Shown here: positions 18,412 to 27,227 of the stretch, in pieces | How the letters are laid out: every line of letters begins with the position of its first letter | Position numbering within the stretch: position 1 is the first letter of the stretch | Program-made: the position numbers and the translations under genes | NCBI GenBank assembly: GCA_023391285.1 | Contig: JAEWBF010000045.1 | Location: forward strand, 16,232 to 80,231 | Source of the DNA: Verrucomicrobiota bacterium | GTDB lineage: Bacteria; Verrucomicrobiota; Verrucomicrobiia; Opitutales; Opitutaceae | Direction: 5' to 3' | DNA length: 64,000 bases | Notes under the pieces: generated by a model | The model's input: the letters and a program-made list of their open reading frames with translations, nothing else | Told to the model about the DNA's origin: nothing | Databases searched by the model: none

Positions 18412-21400
18412 TCGCGGCGTGCGCTGGGGCGTCGCCTGCCTCGCGCTGGGGTTGACGTTGCCGCACGCGATCGCAAGCGAACAGGCGAATGCAGCGTTGG
18501 CTGGAGCGCCGCTGGCTCCACCGTCGCGGGCGTCGAGTCGCACGATGTTCACGGAACTTCCACGCGAGCAGACCGGCATCGACGTGATCAATCATTACGC
18601 CGATCCGGGCATGTGGGCGGAGCGCTACCAGGAGCTCGCTTACGGTGCGATGGGCAGCGGGGTTGCGATCGGCGACTACGACAACGACGGCCGGCCCGAT
18701 GTGTTCGTGGTGAGCAAAACGGGATCGAGCCGGCTGTTTCGGAATCTTGGCCAATGGAAGTTCGAGGACGTCACCGCGCGCGCTGGGCTGGAAGACGAGC
18801 CGGACACGGGCATCGGCGGAACGCTTCGTAGTCTCTTTGGCAGCGGTAATGCGACGAGTCAGGCGCGCCCGAATTGGACGCAGGGCGCGACGTTTGTGGA
18901 TATCAACAACGACGGGTTCCTCGACCTGTATGTTTGTCGGTTCGCCGCGCCGAACCGGCTCTACGTCAACCAGGGAAACGGAACCTTCCTGGAACAGGCG
19001 CAGGATCGCGGGCTGGCTTTGGTGGATGCGAGCGGCATGGCGGCGTTCTGCGATTACGACCGCGATGGCTGGCTCGATGTTTACGTGCAAACCAGCCTGC
19101 TCGATGCGGCGAAAAGCCCGGGCGGGCAACGGGACCGATTGTATCGAAATCTCGGTGACGGCCGGTTCGCGGAGACGACGGAGCAAGCGGGAATCGCTGG
19201 CGAGTCGATGGGGCATTCCGTCACGTGGTGGGATTTCAATGACGATGGCTGGCCCGATCTCTACGTGGCCAACGACTATGCGGTGCCCGATCGTTTGTAT
19301 CGAAACAACGGTGACGGCACCTTCGCCAACGTGATCGACGCGGTCGCGCCGCAAACGGCGTATTATTCGATGGGAGCGGACATCGGCGATGTGAACAACG
19401 ACGGATTGATCGATCTTCTCGTCGGCGACATGGCCGCCACGTCGTTGGAAAAGGATTTGCGAGGGATGGCCGGATCGCGCGCTCGCGCGCAGCTCGTTCC
19501 GGACGGCGCAAGCGGCGCGCCGCAATTGATGCGGAACGCGCTCTTGTTGAACACCGGCACGGCTCGCCTGCAGGAGGCCGGAATCCTCGCGGGCTTCCCG
19601 GCGACGGATTGGACGTGGTCGGTGCGGTTCGAAGATCTCGATAACGACGGACGGATCGACCTGCACGTGACGAATGGCATGAGTCGCGAGTATCACAACG
19701 CCGACCTGCTCGACCGCATCATGGCCTTGGAGAATCCGGCGGACTCGAGACGTTTGATGAAGGAGGCGCCGGCGTTCAAGGAGCGCAATCTCGCGTATCG
19801 AAATCTTGGTGACCTCCGCTTCGAGGAAGCAGGAGCGGCGTGGGGGCTCGATCACGTGGGCGTAAGTTTCGGGGCGGCCTTCGGCGATCTGGACGGCGAT
19901 GGCGATCTGGATCTGATCTTTGCAAACTTCGAGGCGCAGCCGACGGTGTTGCGCAACGACAGCGCGGAGGGAAATCGCGTGGTGGTCGTGTTGCGCGGCA
20001 AGCGGTCGAATGCCTTCGGCGTGGGAGCCAAAGTCCGACTCGTCACGAAGGCGGGCGAACAGGTGCGAGAACTCGCGTTGGCGCGGGGCTATCTCTCGAG
20101 CAGCGAGCCGGTGGTTCACTTTGGTCTCGGCGGCGAGCAAGAGATCGCGCGATTGACGGTGGAGTGGCCGAGCGGACAGGTGCAGGAGTTCGAAAAACTC
20201 GCGGCGAATCGGCGCTACACGATCACCGAGGCGTCGGCGCCCGCCTCCGCTCGCGAGCCGATAAAAGAGAAGACGGCGCCGCAGTTCCGCGATGAGAGCG
20301 AGCCGCGCGGGCTGTCGATCGAATCCAAGGAAAGCTTTCAGGTGGATTCGCAGCCGTTACTGCCCGTGCGATTCGATCGTCGTGGGCCGGCGCTGGCGGT
20401 GGCGGACTTCAACGGCGACGGGTGGGACGACATTGTGCTTGGCGGCACGAGCGCCGAACCGGCGCGGGTGTTTCATGGCAGCGGAGAACGTTTCGTGCTC
20501 TCCCGAAGCTTCGCGCCGTCGCAGGTCGATGACGGGCCCTTGCTGGCGTTCGATGCGAATGGCGATGGGCGAATCGATCTCCTGCAGAGCAAGGCCGGCG
20601 CGAATCGGCCTCCGGGAGCGGCGGCGTATCAGCCCGTCCTGCATCTAAACGATGGAGCCGGCGGCTTCAGCGTCGCCGCCGATGCATTGCCGGCTTTGCC
20701 CGTTCCGGTCGGCGCGTTGGCGGCGGCGGATTTCGACCGCGATGGCGATTTGGATGTATTTCTCGGAGGACGAAATGTGCCGGGGCGTTATCCGACCGCG
20801 CCGCGAAGCGTATTGCTCCGGAATCGAGAAGGGCGATTTGAGGATGTCACCGATGCGATAGCTCCGGGGTTGAAGGATCTCGGGATGGTGACGTCGGCAG
20901 TGTGGAGCGATGTGGACGGCGATGGATGGATCGACCTGGTGATCGCGCTGGAGTGGGGTGGCGTGCGGTATTGGCGGAACGAGGGCGGGGCGCGCTTCGT
21001 CGATACGTCGGAAGAGGCAGGTTTCGCCGACGCGGGGAGCGGGTGGTGGACCTCACTCGCGAGCGGCGACTTCAATGGCGACGGGAAGATCGATTTCGTT
21101 GCGGGTAATGTTGGGCTGAATACACCCTATGTTGCACCGGCGGTTTTGTTTTACGGCCGGTTTGGCGGCGGAGGTGCCCATCAAATAATCGAGGCGCGGG
21201 AGGAAGACGGTCGGCTGCGTCCGCTTCGTTCGCGATCGGAACTAAGTGCGCGGATTCCGACGATCGCCCGACAATTTGCGAAGAACGACGTGTATGCCGC
21301 GGCTTCGCTCGAGGAAATCGTTGGCGCGGAGCGCCTGGCGAGCGCCCAGCGCTACGAAGCCACTCAATTCCAAAGCGGCGTATTCCTGAGCGTGGCCGAT

Positions 21401-22018
21401 GGACGCTATCGGTTCGTGCCGCTGCCCAGGATTGCCCAGATCGCGCCGCTGCAAGGAATCGTGACGGGTGATTTCGATGGCGACGGTTATCAGGATATCT
21501 ATGCGGTGCAGAACTCGTTTGCGCCGATCCCGGCGATCGGGCCGTTCACGGGAGGCGTGAGTCAACTGCTGCGAGGAGATGGTCGCGGCGGTTTCGAAGC
21601 CGTGCCGTCGCATCGAAGCGGGCTTGTGGTGCCGGGCGATGCGAAGGCGCTGGTTGTGTTGGACTTCGACCGCGACGGATGGCCGGATTTTCTCACGACG
21701 CGAAACAACGGGACGACGATCGCTTGGGGGAACGGCGGCGTCGCCCAGCGGCACGCGTTCAAGGTCGAGTTGCAGGGCGCTGAGGGCAACCCGACGGCGA
21801 TCGGGGCGCAACTCACACTCGAGCTCGCCGACGGCACGCGTCAGCTGCAGGAGGTGCAGGCGGGCTCCAGCTACTACAGCCAATCGACGGCTGCGGCATT
21901 TTTTGGGTATCCAGAAGCCAATACACCGCGAAGACTGCTCGTCCGCTGGCCGGACGGGCGGACGATGACGCGCGACTTTTCCGCGCCGCCTTCGTCTAAG
22001 TTGAGACTCTCGCCGTGA
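18401..22018 (+). CDS. Secreted double-propeller FG-GAP/ASPIC-UnbV protein (A2, paralogue of A1)
   Basis: 1205 residues from the ATG at 18401, overlapping the end of B1 by 11 nt; in-frame ATGs further upstream lie inside B1 and precede the signal peptide (VACLALGLTLPHAIA). The layout copies A1: seven DxDxDGxxD loops, ASPIC/UnbV cap (RGYLSSSEPVVHFGLG), seven more loops, then a second ASPIC-like cap (AGSSYYSQSTAAAFFGYP). Long stretches are nearly identical to A1 (LPVRFDRRGPALAV, GDAKALVVLDFDRDGWPDF), so A1 and A2 arose by duplication. The stop overlaps the next start (GTGA). Known relatives such as CRTAC1 are secreted calcium-binding proteins, but no enzymatic activity can be assigned. Confidence 0.82.
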   Translation: MAIDRGVRWGVACLALGLTLPHAIASEQANAALAGAPLAPPSRASSRTMFTELPREQTGIDVINHYADPGMWAERYQELAYGAMGSGVAIGDYDNDGRPDVFVVSKTGSSRLFRNLGQWKFEDVTARAGLEDEPDTGIGGTLRSLFGSGNATSQARPNWTQGATFVDINNDGFLDLYVCRFAAPNRLYVNQGNGTFLEQAQDRGLALVDASGMAAFCDYDRDGWLDVYVQTSLLDAAKSPGGQRDRLYRNLGDGRFAETTEQAGIAGESMGHSVTWWDFNDDGWPDLYVANDYAVPDRLYRNNGDGTFANVIDAVAPQTAYYSMGADIGDVNNDGLIDLLVGDMAATSLEKDLRGMAGSRARAQLVPDGASGAPQLMRNALLLNTGTARLQEAGILAGFPATDWTWSVRFEDLDNDGRIDLHVTNGMSREYHNADLLDRIMALENPADSRRLMKEAPAFKERNLAYRNLGDLRFEEAGAAWGLDHVGVSFGAAFGDLDGDGDLDLIFANFEAQPTVLRNDSAEGNRVVVVLRGKRSNAFGVGAKVRLVTKAGEQVRELALARGYLSSSEPVVHFGLGGEQEIARLTVEWPSGQVQEFEKLAANRRYTITEASAPASAREPIKEKTAPQFRDESEPRGLSIESKESFQVDSQPLLPVRFDRRGPALAVADFNGDGWDDIVLGGTSAEPARVFHGSGERFVLSRSFAPSQVDDGPLLAFDANGDGRIDLLQSKAGANRPPGAAAYQPVLHLNDGAGGFSVAADALPALPVPVGALAAADFDRDGDLDVFLGGRNVPGRYPTAPRSVLLRNREGRFEDVTDAIAPGLKDLGMVTSAVWSDVDGDGWIDLVIALEWGGVRYWRNEGGARFVDTSEEAGFADAGSGWWTSLASGDFNGDGKIDFVAGNVGLNTPYVAPAVLFYGRFGGGGAHQIIEAREEDGRLRPLRSRSELSARIPTIARQFAKNDVYAAASLEEIVGAERLASAQRYEATQFQSGVFLSVADGRYRFVPLPRIAQIAPLQGIVTGDFDGDGYQDIYAVQNSFAPIPAIGPFTGGVSQLLRGDGRGGFEAVPSHRSGLVVPGDAKALVVLDFDRDGWPDFLTTRNNGTTIAWGNGGVAQRHAFKVELQGAEGNPTAIGAQLTLELADGTRQLQEVQAGSSYYSQSTAAAFFGYPEANTPRRLLVRWPDGRTMTRDFSAPPSSKLRLSP

Positions 22019-24387
22019 TTGTTTCATCGAATGCCAATGCTACCTCCAACGCTGAATCCAAAATCCTTCGCTTCATCCGCCTGGCGGGTGGCGTGAGGCT
22101 TCTCACCGCCGGCCTGGCGGTGTTCGCGGCGGGAGCGACGGCTTGGGGCGCGGACATTCGTTATCCGGGTTTGTCGCGAGAAACGGATACGCGCCCGGAG
22201 AGCAATCGGCGGATGGCCGAACGTTTGGTCGGGCTGGAGGAAACGATCGACCCGGTGGAAATTCCGTTTTTCGCCGCGAGAGCGGCGGCCTATTATCGGG
22301 CGAAGTTGGAGGAAGCGTTGAACGTCAGGCCCCGGGAAGTGGCGGAACTGCTTTTTTCCTATGCTTTGTCGCTGTTGAACGATGGCCAGTCGGAGGCGGC
22401 GTTGCGCGAGCTTGCAAAGCTGGAAGATGTGCTGGTTCGGCAGAGCGAGAGTCCGAGCGTTCAAGGTCTGGCTCAATTGCTGGAGCTCAAAGCGCTGGCA
22501 TACCTGCGGCTCGGCGAGCAGGAGAATTGTTTGGAAAACCATAATCAGGATTCCTGCCTCCTGCCGATTCAAGGGGGTGGCGTGCATCGTTCGCAGCGCG
22601 GGTCGAGGGCTGCGATCGAAGTGTTGAACGACGTGTTGGAGATCAAGCCTTCGCCGTATAGCGCGTGGCTGCTGAACATCGCTTACATGACCTTGGGCGA
22701 GTATCCGCATCGGGTGCCGAGAGATTGGTTGATCCCACCGTCGGCCTTCGCGTCCGACCACGATATCAAGCGCTTCTACGATGTGGCGGGAATGCTGGGG
22801 GTTGCGGTCGAAGACATGTCGGGCGGCGTGGTGATGGAAGACTTCGATCGTGACGGCTTCCTCGACCTGATGACCTCTGCGTCGGGGTTGCAGAGTCCGT
22901 TGCGGTTCTTTCGCAGCCAAGGAGACGGATCGTTCGTGGAGCTGACCGATTCCGCCGGGCTGACGGGTCTCGTCGGCGGACTGAACATCGTGCAGGGCGA
23001 CTACGACAACGACGGCCTCCCCGATGTGCTGGTGTTGCGCGGCGGCTGGCTGGGGAAGGACGGGAAGCACCCCAATTCGCTCCTGCGCAACAACGGCGAC
23101 AACACGTTCACCGATGTCACGGAAGAAGCGGGGCTGCTCAGCTTCCATTCGACGCAGACGGCCGTGTGGTTCGATTACAATGCCGATGGCTGGCTGGATA
23201 TTTTCATTGGGAACGAGACGGTGCCGGATTCCGGAGTCACGGCGCCGTGCGAGTTGTATCGAAACAATGGCGACGGCACCTTCACCGAGTGTGCGGCAGA
23301 AAATGGCCTCGCGGTGGTCGACTGGGTGAAGGGAGTGACGGCAGGGGACTACAACAACGACGGCCGTCCCGATCTCTACATCTCGTCGTTGGTCGGGCCG
23401 AATCGCCTTTTGCGGAACGAAGGTCCAGTCGCTCCGAACGGAGCGGCGACGGCGCCCCATCGTTTCACGAACGTGGCGGCCAGCGCGGGCGTGGAGCAGC
23501 CACTCAAGAGTTTCCCCTGCTGGTTTTTCGATTTCGACAACGACGGCTGGCTCGACCTCTTCGTGACGGGTTACTCAATCCGGAATGCCGGCGACATCGC
23601 GGCGGATTATCTGGGCATTCCAACCAAAGCCGAGGCTCCACGGCTGTATCGAAATAATGGCGACGGCACTTTCAGCGATGTCACCTCCGCCGCGGGTCTT
23701 CCTCGCATCTTGCATGCGATGGGAGCGAATTTTGGTGATTTGGACAACGATGGCTGGCTCGACTTCTATGTGGGCACGGGCGATCCCTCGTTGGGCACGT
23801 TGATCCCCAACCGGATGTTCCGAAATGCCGGCGCCGGGAAGTTTCAGGATGTCACCACCTCGGGAGGTTTTGGGCAGTTGCAGAAGGGACATGGGATCGC
23901 CTTCGGCGACCTGAACAACGATGGCACGCAGGACATTTACTCGGTCGTTGGAGGTGCGATGTCGGGTGACCGTTATTGGAACCAACTCTTCGCCAATCCC
24001 GGGCACGGCAATCATTGGTTGAAGCTCAATCTCGAGGGGGTGGAGTCCAATCGCGTGGCGATCGGCGCGCGGGTGAAAGTCGTCGTGACGAACGGCGGGC
24101 GCGAGCAGGCGGTTCATCGTGTCGTCACATCAGGCGGCAGCTTTGGCGCTTCGCCGCTGGAAGTGCAGGTCGGCTTGGGACGAGCGGACCGTGTCGTGCG
24201 CGTGGAGGTCGTTTGGCCGAAAACCGGCAAGACGCAGACGATCGAAGGGCTCGCGATGGATCGCCGCTATGTGATCACGGAAGGCTCAACCGAGCCGCGC
24301 GCTGTCGCCTCGGCAAAATTCGAGTGGCCGGCTTCGCCGAGCGGTTCCGCCGGAGGGCATCACCATCATCATCACGCGAGCCGCTGA
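22015..24387 (+). CDS. Secreted FG-GAP/ASPIC-UnbV protein with helical N-terminus and His-rich tail (B2, paralogue of B1)
   Basis: 790 residues beginning at a GTG that overlaps the A2 stop (GTGA). It carries the same order as B1: signal/anchor (about 20-45), helical region, Cys172-x3-His176-x4-Cys181-x9-His191 motif (ENCLENHNQDSCLLPI, GGGVH), a propeller with seven DxDxDGxxD loops (DFDRDGFLD, DYDNDGLPD, DYNADGWLD, DYNNDGRPD, DFDNDGWLD, DLDNDGWLD, DLNNDGTQD), an ASPIC/UnbV cap and a natural run of six histidines near the C-terminus (GGHHHHHHASR). It shares blocks with B1 such as NSLLRNNGDNTFTDVTEEAG. It ends the A1-B1-A2-B2 series, 21 nt from the convergent TPR gene. Function unknown; an extracellular metal-dependent binding role is an inference from the loops and tail. 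Confidence 0.8.
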   Translation: MIVSSNANATSNAESKILRFIRLAGGVRLLTAGLAVFAAGATAWGADIRYPGLSRETDTRPESNRRMAERLVGLEETIDPVEIPFFAARAAAYYRAKLEEALNVRPREVAELLFSYALSLLNDGQSEAALRELAKLEDVLVRQSESPSVQGLAQLLELKALAYLRLGEQENCLENHNQDSCLLPIQGGGVHRSQRGSRAAIEVLNDVLEIKPSPYSAWLLNIAYMTLGEYPHRVPRDWLIPPSAFASDHDIKRFYDVAGMLGVAVEDMSGGVVMEDFDRDGFLDLMTSASGLQSPLRFFRSQGDGSFVELTDSAGLTGLVGGLNIVQGDYDNDGLPDVLVLRGGWLGKDGKHPNSLLRNNGDNTFTDVTEEAGLLSFHSTQTAVWFDYNADGWLDIFIGNETVPDSGVTAPCELYRNNGDGTFTECAAENGLAVVDWVKGVTAGDYNNDGRPDLYISSLVGPNRLLRNEGPVAPNGAATAPHRFTNVAASAGVEQPLKSFPCWFFDFDNDGWLDLFVTGYSIRNAGDIAADYLGIPTKAEAPRLYRNNGDGTFSDVTSAAGLPRILHAMGANFGDLDNDGWLDFYVGTGDPSLGTLIPNRMFRNAGAGKFQDVTTSGGFGQLQKGHGIAFGDLNNDGTQDIYSVVGGAMSGDRYWNQLFANPGHGNHWLKLNLEGVESNRVAIGARVKVVVTNGGREQAVHRVVTSGGSFGASPLEVQVGLGRADRVVRVEVVWPKTGKTQTIEGLAMDRRYVITEGSTEPRAVASAKFEWPASPSGSAGGHHHHHHASR

Positions 24388-24408
24388 GTTGCGCGTGTGG
24401 GCTCGCGC

Positions 24409-25842
24409 TCACGGGCGCCAGGGTTTGCCGAATTTCTCACGAAAGCTCTGGTTCAGTCGCGCGGCATGTTCCCGGGGGATGCGGGGCTGATTGGCGACCC
24501 GAGCCATCCACGTGCGGGCTTCGGCTTCGTCGCCTTGGGAAATCGTGTGCAAGGCGAGCACCATCAAGAGAACCGGGTGCGCGGGATCCGTCTCGAGCGC
24601 GAGGCGCATTTGTTGGATGCCTTCGGCTTCGCGGCCGGCGGAGATGAGGGCGTTGCCGAGTTCTATGTAGGCGTCGGGCTCGTTGGGGCGATAGCGGATC
24701 GAGAGGTTATACTCGTTGATCGCTTCGTCGATACGACCGGCCGTCTTGAGGCGACGCGCTCGCATGAGGTGGAGACCGGGCGACTGCGGGCAGTTGCGGA
24801 GGCCGGCGGCGAGCGTGCGCTCGGCGGCGACTTGATCGCCCAGGCGCTCGTGCAAGGCGGAGAGGTGCGCCCACGGATCGGCGAAAGCCGGGTCGAGGAC
24901 GGTGCAACGTTCGAGTTGTTCGCGCGCGGTGCGGACATCGCCCTGGCGCGCGGCGAGCGTGCCGAGTTGGAATCGGGTAGAAACGTCCTTGGGGTCGATT
25001 TCGAGCGATCGTTGGAGAAGGCGTTGAGCGGTTTCGGGGTCGCCGTTGCGGTCGGACACGCCGGCGGCGAGCGCGAGACGATACGGATCGTAACAAGTAT
25101 CGATCAAACCGTCTTGCCACGGATCGGGCGGATCGCGGTGGGCGCCCGACGCCTTGTAGGTCCCGCGGATCGCGTCGGCGCGTTCGCGCTGACCGAGGCG
25201 TTCGTAGAGGTTTACGATGAGATCGTAGCCGAGTTGGAAATTGCTGAGCTGAACGACGCGTTCGATGCGCTCGAGGGCAGCGCGGTCTCGACCTGCTTCG
25301 TAGTCGATGCGCGCGAGGCCGAAGAGGGCGTAAGGTTCGGCGGGATTGCGCTCCAGCACGGCGCGATACGTGGCGACCGCTTCTTCGGTGCGCGTGGCTT
25401 TGAGCAGACTGTCGCCGAGGCGCAGCGCGGCGGGCGTGTAGTCGGGCGCGAGCGACACGACCCGTTGCCAGAGCTCGATCGCGGGATCGATCTCGCCGAA
25501 GCCGGCGAGAATCGTGGCGTGAAGATGCGGCCAGCGCGGTTCGGAAGGTTCGAGCTGCGCAAGGCCGCGGTAACACGCCATAGCCTCGTCGAGGTAACCG
25601 TTGGCGTGATACACGCGCGAAAGTTCGACGAGGCCGTCGCGCGCTGTGCCACGTTGGCGGGCGCGTTTCTCGGCGTCGCTGATGACCTCGCGCAGAACGG
25701 GAACGGCGTCGGAAAGGTCGGGTTGTGCTGGGAGCGCCGCGACCACCGTTTCCAAGCGCGAACTCGTGGAGTGCCACCACCACGCCGCACCGGCGGCGAG
25801 CACGACGAAGGCGATAAGGGCGAAAAGAAGTTTCCGAGGCAT
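24409..25842 (-). CDS. Membrane-anchored TPR-repeat protein
   Basis: 477 residues with one N-terminal membrane segment (KLLFALIAFVVLAAGAAWWW) and a periplasmic solenoid of about ten TPR units (for example AMACYRGLAQLEPSEP, EAVATYRAVLERNPAEP, AQRLLQRSLEIDPKDV, AINEYNLSIRYRPNEP). TPR arrays mediate protein-protein contacts; partners are unknown. It starts 33 nt after the FG-GAP lipoprotein gene on the same strand and is convergent with B2, so it may be a scaffold for the propeller proteins. In A1/B1-like proteins of other bacteria TPR and ASPIC modules often occur in one chain, which supports but does not prove a shared assembly. Confidence 0.75.
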   Translation of the reverse strand: MPRKLLFALIAFVVLAAGAAWWWHSTSSRLETVVAALPAQPDLSDAVPVLREVISDAEKRARQRGTARDGLVELSRVYHANGYLDEAMACYRGLAQLEPSEPRWPHLHATILAGFGEIDPAIELWQRVVSLAPDYTPAALRLGDSLLKATRTEEAVATYRAVLERNPAEPYALFGLARIDYEAGRDRAALERIERVVQLSNFQLGYDLIVNLYERLGQRERADAIRGTYKASGAHRDPPDPWQDGLIDTCYDPYRLALAAGVSDRNGDPETAQRLLQRSLEIDPKDVSTRFQLGTLAARQGDVRTAREQLERCTVLDPAFADPWAHLSALHERLGDQVAAERTLAAGLRNCPQSPGLHLMRARRLKTAGRIDEAINEYNLSIRYRPNEPDAYIELGNALISAGREAEGIQQMRLALETDPAHPVLLMVLALHTISQGDEAEARTWMARVANQPRIPREHAARLNQSFREKFGKPWRP

Positions 25843-25875
25843 GAGAGACGAACGGGAGCGAGTCGGTGCGGCGCG

Positions 25876-27183
25876 TTACTGGTTGAGGCGCCAGAGCGTG
25901 ATCCGGCCCATATTGTCGAAAGGAGGATAGATGTAGAAACCGCCGGTCACGAGCGCGGGGCGGCCGTTGCCGTCGAAATCGCCGGCGGCGAGCGTGATCA
26001 GATCCTTGGGAGCGCGGGCGAGAACGTGCGGTTCGAAGTTCGTGCGCCCATCGTTTTTGAACCACATCAGCGAAATCACGTTTCGATTCTTGTTGTTCCA
26101 ATCTGAATACGCCGCGGACGCGACGACGTCGGAATGGCCGTCGCCGTCCAGATCGATGACGATCGGGCTGTAGGCGCCGGGCAGCGGGCCGATGCGGCGA
26201 TGACGAAAGTTGCCGTCGCCCATGTTCTCGAACCATTGCAGACCGTGCCACGGACGCGGACCGGGCGTGGCGGCGGGGCCGAAACCGTCGCCGTTGGAAA
26301 ACACCAGGTCGGGCCGGCCATCGCGATTGAGGTCGCCGACCGAAAGCCCGCTGCTGCCGTAATCTTCGTTGGTGGAGCCCCAAATGCGGCGCGAGGTGAA
26401 GCGACCGCCGCCTTCGTTTTGGAAATAGTAAACCTCTTCCCATTGCTGCGAAATGAGCGCGGCGATGTCGGGGCGACCGTCGCCGTTGAAGTCGGCGACG
26501 CAGACGTTGATCGCACCGGAGAGCTCGAGGAGCACGTGACGGCGAAATTGCCAGGGCCCGGTGCGCTCGAGCCAGGAGACCTCGCCTTGGTCGTAGCCGA
26601 ACTGGGCGAGAACGAGGTCGAGCTGGCCGTCGCCATTGAGATCGGCGGGCTGGACGTCGACGACGCGAGAGGTGTTTTCGAGGATGGTGCGCGTGGTGAA
26701 GTTCTGCGCGCCGTCGTTTTCGAGCACGAAAACGGTGCCCACGCGATCGTTGTGCGGAAAAACCACCGCCATGCTGGCGACGACGACATCGAGGTCGCCG
26801 TCGCCGTCGATGTCGACGGCTTCGGAGTGCACCGGAGCGCGAAGGTTTTCGGCGAGTATCTTTTCTTCGAATACGCCGCGGGAAGATTGGCGGATCCAGA
26901 GGATTTGGTTGTCCTGCGCTTCGGACGCGAGGACGTCGAGCAGGCCGTCGCGGTCGAGATCGACCGGAACGACGTGGGCGATCCACGGCGGGCGCGTGAA
27001 GGGCGCACCGATTTCTTGCGGCGTGAGAAGATCGAGCGCGGAGGCGGGCGCGGCGCGGCGAGCGGGGGTGTTGCCGGTTTCCGCCGTGGCTGGCGGGCGG
27101 CGACAGCTACCCGTGGCGGCGAGAACGCTGGCGCAAACGAGAAGGAGGACGAGGCGGGGCGGCACGCGCAGGGCGGAACGCAT
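25876..27183 (-). CDS. FG-GAP/VCBS seven-repeat propeller lipoprotein
   Basis: 435 residues from the ATG at 27181-27183. A signal sequence (LVLLLVCASVLAATGS) ends at Cys27, a plausible though weak lipobox, giving an outer-membrane or periplasmic lipoprotein. Seven loops follow: DLDRDGLLD, DIDGDGDLD, DLNGDGQLD, DFNGDGRPD, DLNRDGRPD, DLDGDGHSD and a degenerate DFDGNGRPA, consistent with a single seven-bladed calcium-loop propeller. Unlike the A and B proteins there is no ASPIC/UnbV cap and no TPR region. It sits between a LacI-type regulator gene (44 nt upstream) and the TPR gene (33 nt downstream), probably as one operon. Substrate or partner unknown. Confidence 0.78.
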   Translation of the reverse strand: MRSALRVPPRLVLLLVCASVLAATGSCRRPPATAETGNTPARRAAPASALDLLTPQEIGAPFTRPPWIAHVVPVDLDRDGLLDVLASEAQDNQILWIRQSSRGVFEEKILAENLRAPVHSEAVDIDGDGDLDVVVASMAVVFPHNDRVGTVFVLENDGAQNFTTRTILENTSRVVDVQPADLNGDGQLDLVLAQFGYDQGEVSWLERTGPWQFRRHVLLELSGAINVCVADFNGDGRPDIAALISQQWEEVYYFQNEGGGRFTSRRIWGSTNEDYGSSGLSVGDLNRDGRPDLVFSNGDGFGPAATPGPRPWHGLQWFENMGDGNFRHRRIGPLPGAYSPIVIDLDGDGHSDVVASAAYSDWNNKNRNVISLMWFKNDGRTNFEPHVLARAPKDLITLAAGDFDGNGRPALVTGGFYIYPPFDNMGRITLWRLNQ

Positions 27184-27227
27184 GGGCCGACTCTTGCGCG
27201 CAGACGGGAAGTTGCAGCGAAAAACGT

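Noticed and set aside
13685..20140. Long minus-strand frames opposite A1, B1 and A2
   Set aside because: Shadow frames created by the repeated calcium-loop codons on the plus strand; no conserved motif or start context.
12700..24300. Regularly spaced repeats suggesting CRISPR or satellite DNA
   Set aside because: The periodicity is from coding blades (DxDxDGxxD loops) in open frames, with degenerate DNA and no constant spacers.
24358..24387. Six-histidine tail of B2 as vector contamination
   Set aside because: The paralogue B1 has its own different His-rich tail and the flanking DNA is continuous with the convergent TPR gene.
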